From contig CAIQJW010000010.1 in assembly GCA_903872255.1 (NCBI GenBank), positions 1-6,283 on the forward strand: a DNA stretch of 6,283 bases, given 5' to 3'. A model generated the notes under the pieces. The model was not told where the DNA came from, ran no database searches, and saw nothing but the letters and a program-made list of their open reading frames with translations. Every line of letters begins with the position of its first letter. Position 1 is the first letter of the stretch. A program made the translations under genes and the position numbers. Shown piece by piece: positions 4,548 to 6,283 of this stretch. The DNA is from an uncultured delta proteobacterium (GTDB taxonomy: Bacteria; Desulfobacterota; Syntrophorhabdia; Syntrophorhabdales; Syntrophorhabdaceae).

Positions 4548-5030
4548 TTGCTACATAATATCTTGTCGACCGTAGAGGAACGCGTTGCATTGATCGAACA
4601 ATCTCCATGGGGCGACGGGCTCAGCCACGAGGATATGGACCAATTTGCCCAGTATCTTTACGTTGCGACCGCCGAGCCCGAGGAGATGATATTCAACGAA
4701 GGTGCTCGAGAGCCCTACATGTGCTTCGTTTCGCAGGGCCTGGTCAGAATAACGAAGGGCGATTCCAAGAAAAATATTAAAACAATATGCGATATCGGGC
4801 CGGGAAGAAGCGTGGGAGAGATGAGCATTATTGACGGCCTTCCCCGTTCCGCGTCAGCGCGGGCAGTGGAAGAAACAGTTGTCCTCGTATTGACCAAGGA
4901 GAATTTTGACCTGCTTTTAAAAGATAATCCAACGCTTGGTGTCGCTCTTTTCAGAAAGCTGGCCCAGATGATAAGCCACCGACTGCGGGTATCGGACTGG
5001 ATGCTGGCAGAATACATATATGAAAGCTAG
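4548..5030 (+). CDS. Stand-alone cyclic nucleotide-binding domain protein (Crp-like sensor fold, no HTH)
   Basis: A 160-residue protein made almost entirely of one cNMP-binding domain. The beta-roll spans about residues 40-120. EMIFNEGAREPYMCFVSQG (46-64) and the phosphate-binding cassette GEMSIIDGLPRSASA (90-104) are plain, including the Glu91 and Arg100 that contact ribose and phosphate in cAMP- or cGMP-binding members. Residues 121-155 form the closing helices, and the protein stops there, with no helix-turn-helix, kinase or channel domain. It is therefore a sensor module that would act on a partner protein, or a remnant of a larger regulator. The start is TTG at 4548, with AAAGGA (4536-4541) 6 nt upstream; it is the first start after an in-frame TGA at 4512. 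An ATG at 4544 opens another frame that stops after four codons. The gene converges on the minus-strand pair, sharing the CTAG at 5027-5030. The ligand cannot be assigned. Confidence 0.87.
   Translation: MLHNILSTVEERVALIEQSPWGDGLSHEDMDQFAQYLYVATAEPEEMIFNEGAREPYMCFVSQGLVRITKGDSKKNIKTICDIGPGRSVGEMSIIDGLPRSASARAVEETVVLVLTKENFDLLLKDNPTLGVALFRKLAQMISHRLRVSDWMLAEYIYES
5027..5030. other. Shared CTAG, overlapping convergent stop codons
   Basis: The palindrome CTAG gives TAG (5028-5030) to the plus-strand gene and TAG (5029-5027) to the minus-strand gene. The two genes therefore end in the same four bases, with no room for a terminator between them. Confidence 0.9.
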
Positions 5031-5458
5031 GTTATCTTATCCATACATCCTGATTCGCATTTCGGGCATGGTTTGCTGAGCGTTGCCAGAAATGTTTTGA
5101 CTTGGCCGGATTGGCAGTGAGGGCACTCTATCGCGTCCTTTCTCAGGTCTAATCCGAACTGATTGAGGCAATTTATGCAGACGCAGGCTGACATGTACCC
5201 TACCCGATCTTCCATAATATCTATCATTTCCTGGGAAAGTATCGAATCGTCACTACGAGGCGAAAATTCCTCATTCAAGAGGATACGGGCGATCGTCTCC
5301 AGTTCCTTCTTGTCCTTAAGCGGCACCCTTACGCCGTTATCATTTTTCAGATACAGATAGCCGCCGTTCGACTCGTCCAGGGTAAAGCCGCAGGTCGCGC
5401 AGCGAAACCCATATACAGTTTCATCGTGGAGGCCGGTTTCAGCTCTTCCTGAATTCAT
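5027..5458 (-). CDS. Zinc-ribbon-like hypothetical protein with four CxxC motifs
   Basis: A 143-residue soluble protein of unrecognised family. It has four CxxC pairs: FRCATCGF (residues 18-25), CVCINC (92-97), ECPHCQSG (111-118) and PCPKCESGC (130-138). They would form one or two zinc ribbons, with the first pair far from the other three. Between them are a short beta-rich stretch GGYLYLKNDNGVRVPL (32-47) and an acidic helical part with EEF and SQEMIDIMEDRVG (75-87). I chose the ATG at 5458-5456, which overlaps the end of the upstream gene by 20 bp and has AAGGA about 11 nt before it. A longer frame to 5542 would lie wholly inside the upstream gene. Tight overlap implies co-transcription, and probably translational coupling, with the deoxyribosyltransferase-like gene. 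Rubredoxin-like electron transfer or a role in nucleic-acid or protein binding are possible; nothing decides between them. Confidence 0.78.
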   Translation of the reverse strand: MNSGRAETGLHDETVYGFRCATCGFTLDESNGGYLYLKNDNGVRVPLKDKKELETIARILLNEEFSPRSDDSILSQEMIDIMEDRVGYMSACVCINCLNQFGLDLRKDAIECPHCQSGQVKTFLATLSKPCPKCESGCMDKIT

Positions 5459-5918
5459 GACCGTACCGTTCCTTCGAGATGCAATACCATTCAAGCATTC
5501 GTGCGAGCTTTGTAACCTGTTCGTCGTCCAGTATATTGTCAAACCGTTCCTTGGCCGCCCCGATCAGCATTGCATTTGCTTCAGCGCAATCCGACCGCGA
5601 TATGAGAATGACCGGCATGCCTATCGCGTTGGCATGGCCCACCTCAAACGCCACCCCGGTATCGCCGTCGTCCACCAGGGCAACGACCATGTCGCACTCT
5701 TCGAGCATCTTGATGCATGTTTCCTTAACGACCCGGCTGAGCTTCAGCTTCGTTTCCCTGTTCCCTTCGATATTCGGAGTTTCAACGAACGGGTCGATGA
5801 CACCAACCGCTTTGCCGTATTCGGTCCCGTTGAGCGCTGCCCTCAATTTTTCCAGAAACTGATCCTTGAATTGCTCCTGGGAATCATTAAAACAGGGATG
5901 AGCGAAATAAACATACAA
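5439..5918 (-). CDS. Nucleoside 2-deoxyribosyltransferase-like protein
   Basis: A 159-residue cytoplasmic protein with the fold of nucleoside 2-deoxyribosyltransferases, which cleave or transfer the N-glycosidic bond of (deoxy)nucleosides or nucleotides. YVYFAHPCFNDSQEQF (residues 2-17) matches the family's opening strand and loop (I-Y-L-A-G-P-x-F). DDGDTGVAFEVGHANAIG (83-100) matches the D-x-G-T-x-x-E-x-G-x-A block, with Glu92 the likely nucleophile, followed by MPVILIS. A relative acting in nucleotide salvage or as a defence-type nucleotide hydrolase cannot be separated from sequence alone. The start is TTG at 5918: AAAGGA lies 11 nt before it, it directly precedes the first strand, and the alternative TTG at 5960 falls in a -10 box. 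It leads a two-gene operon with the zinc-ribbon gene, which begins inside its last 20 bp. Confidence 0.82.
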   Translation of the reverse strand: MYVYFAHPCFNDSQEQFKDQFLEKLRAALNGTEYGKAVGVIDPFVETPNIEGNRETKLKLSRVVKETCIKMLEECDMVVALVDDGDTGVAFEVGHANAIGMPVILISRSDCAEANAMLIGAAKERFDNILDDEQVTKLARMLEWYCISKERYGHEFRKS

Positions 5919-5959
5919 GAAACATTCCGTCCTTTGAAGCCTGATTTTCTCTGAAATCA

Positions 5960-5988
5960 AATATATTGGGAATTTATGATCTATGCAA
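5960..5988 (-). promoter_or_regulatory. Sigma-70-like promoter of the minus-strand operon
   Basis: On the minus strand TTGCAT (5988-5983) and TATATT (5965-5960) are 17 nt apart. Transcription would start near 5953 and leave a leader of about 35 nt before the TTG at 5918. Confidence 0.55.
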
Positions 5989-5989
5989 G

Positions 5990-6008
5990 ATGTAAAATCA
6001 ATTTACAT
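5990..6008. promoter_or_regulatory. Operator-like palindrome next to the -35 box
   Basis: ATGTAAA, 5 nt, TTTACAT is a perfect 7-bp inverted repeat centred at 5999, ending 1 bp upstream of the -35 hexamer and about 46 bp from the predicted start. This is the position of an activator site. The half-site does not match the Crp (TGTGA) or Fnr (TTGAT) consensus, so the regulator is unknown. Confidence 0.45.
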
Positions 6009-6056
6009 ATGGTGCGATCTTACAGATACCGTATACAATCGGGTTTGAGAGACTGC

Positions 6057-6187
6057 GTCGCAAGTCCTTTCCCACCATCCAAAGCGGGCATATTATACCT
6101 ACCGGCATAAACCCCCCCGCCGTTATCCCGGGGCATCATCCGGAAGCGGGCATCCCCCACCCCGTCATCCCGGACTTGATCCGGGAT
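6057..6187 (+). repeat. Dispersed palindromic repeat module, copy B
   Basis: This is the second copy of the module seen from 2667, in the same orientation and about 85% alike by eye over the first 94 bp. It has the same order of landmarks: GTCGCAA, CCACCATCCAAAGCGGG, CCGGCATAAA, CCGGAAGCGGG, a C-rich tract, then GTCATCCCGG. It ends in the hairpin ATCCCGGA with loop CTTGA and TCCGGGAT (6167-6187). That hairpin differs from copy A only in its loop and adjacent base pair. Confidence 0.8.
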
Positions 6188-6283
6188 CCAAGGTTTTGTC
6201 TTTATTATTGTTTCTGGTTTTAATGTTTTCAAAGGGCTCAAAAAGAAAAACCTTGGATTCCCGCTTTCGCGGGAATGACGGAC
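6167..6283. repeat. Paired inverted hairpins at the right edge
   Basis: The left hairpin (6167-6187) is followed by ATCCAAGGTTTT (6186-6197). Its reverse complement stands at 6247-6258 and leads into a different hairpin, ATTCCCGC, loop TTTC, GCGGGAAT (6257-6276), then GACGG. The 49-bp centre (6198-6246) is AT-rich and holds no gene. The element is built like 2774-3026 but with a much shorter centre, and it probably continues beyond the window. No coding potential is seen in 6009-6283. Confidence 0.8.

Noticed and set aside
4369..4608. Minus-strand open frame across the heptad array
   Set aside because: The Lys/Arg-rich low-complexity C-terminus comes from the repeat, and the frame overlaps the start of the cyclic-nucleotide-binding gene.
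5457..5954. Plus-strand frames opposite the deoxyribosyltransferase-like gene
   Set aside because: They are antisense shadows. The minus-strand frame carries the recognisable family motifs and a promoter.

Overview
The window comes from a bacterium of about 50% GC. It uses the standard code with TGA as an ordinary stop, strong GGAGG ribosome binding sites, frequent TTG/GTG starts and many small intergenic palindromes. The gene mix (paired YeeE/YedE half-transporters, apparent selenocysteine use, FkbM and GT2 glycan genes, GTCATCCCGG/GTCATTCCCGCG palindromes) would fit a Desulfobacterota/deltaproteobacterial anaerobe. That placement is an inference from style and was not tested.

Layout. At the left edge, bases 1-65 on the minus strand hold the first 21 codons of uvrA. 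Divergent from it is a compact plus-strand run of three surface-glycan genes: a class I SAM methyltransferase (228-875), an FkbM-type methyltransferase (906-1652) and a GT2 glycosyltransferase (1672-2610). A 600-bp gap (2611-3213) follows, filled with palindromic repeat modules that include a 40-bp perfect inverted repeat. Next come two translationally coupled YeeE/YedE half-transporters (3214-3741 and 3738-4265). Bases 4266-4547 hold a heptanucleotide repeat array and a GC-rich hairpin. A stand-alone cyclic-nucleotide-binding-domain protein (4548-5030) then converges on a minus-strand pair, a zinc-ribbon protein (5027-5458) and a nucleoside 2-deoxyribosyltransferase-like protein (5439-5918). 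The window ends in a second copy of the palindromic repeat module (about 6057-6283).

The most notable signal is in the first half-transporter. Its frame meets a TGA at 3613-3615 exactly where the family has its conserved Cys (G-C-x-S-G-H-G). The frame then stays open for 41 more family-like codons and ends in a TGA that overlaps the ATG of the second half-transporter. A bulged-U hairpin with a GUU apical loop lies 22 nt after the TGA, as expected for a bacterial SECIS element. The simplest reading is a selenocysteine-containing YeeE/YedE protein of 175 residues (Sec134). Annotation software would truncate it at 133 residues and would wrongly extend its partner upstream to 3429.

How the genes work together. 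The first three genes probably build or decorate a surface polysaccharide. The two YeeE/YedE halves probably form one membrane transporter for thiosulfate or another sulfur or selenium species, with Sec in one half and Cys93 in the other. The CNB protein is a likely nucleotide-responsive regulatory module with no DNA-binding domain. The two minus-strand genes form a small operon with a recognisable promoter and an operator-like palindrome; their role is not established.
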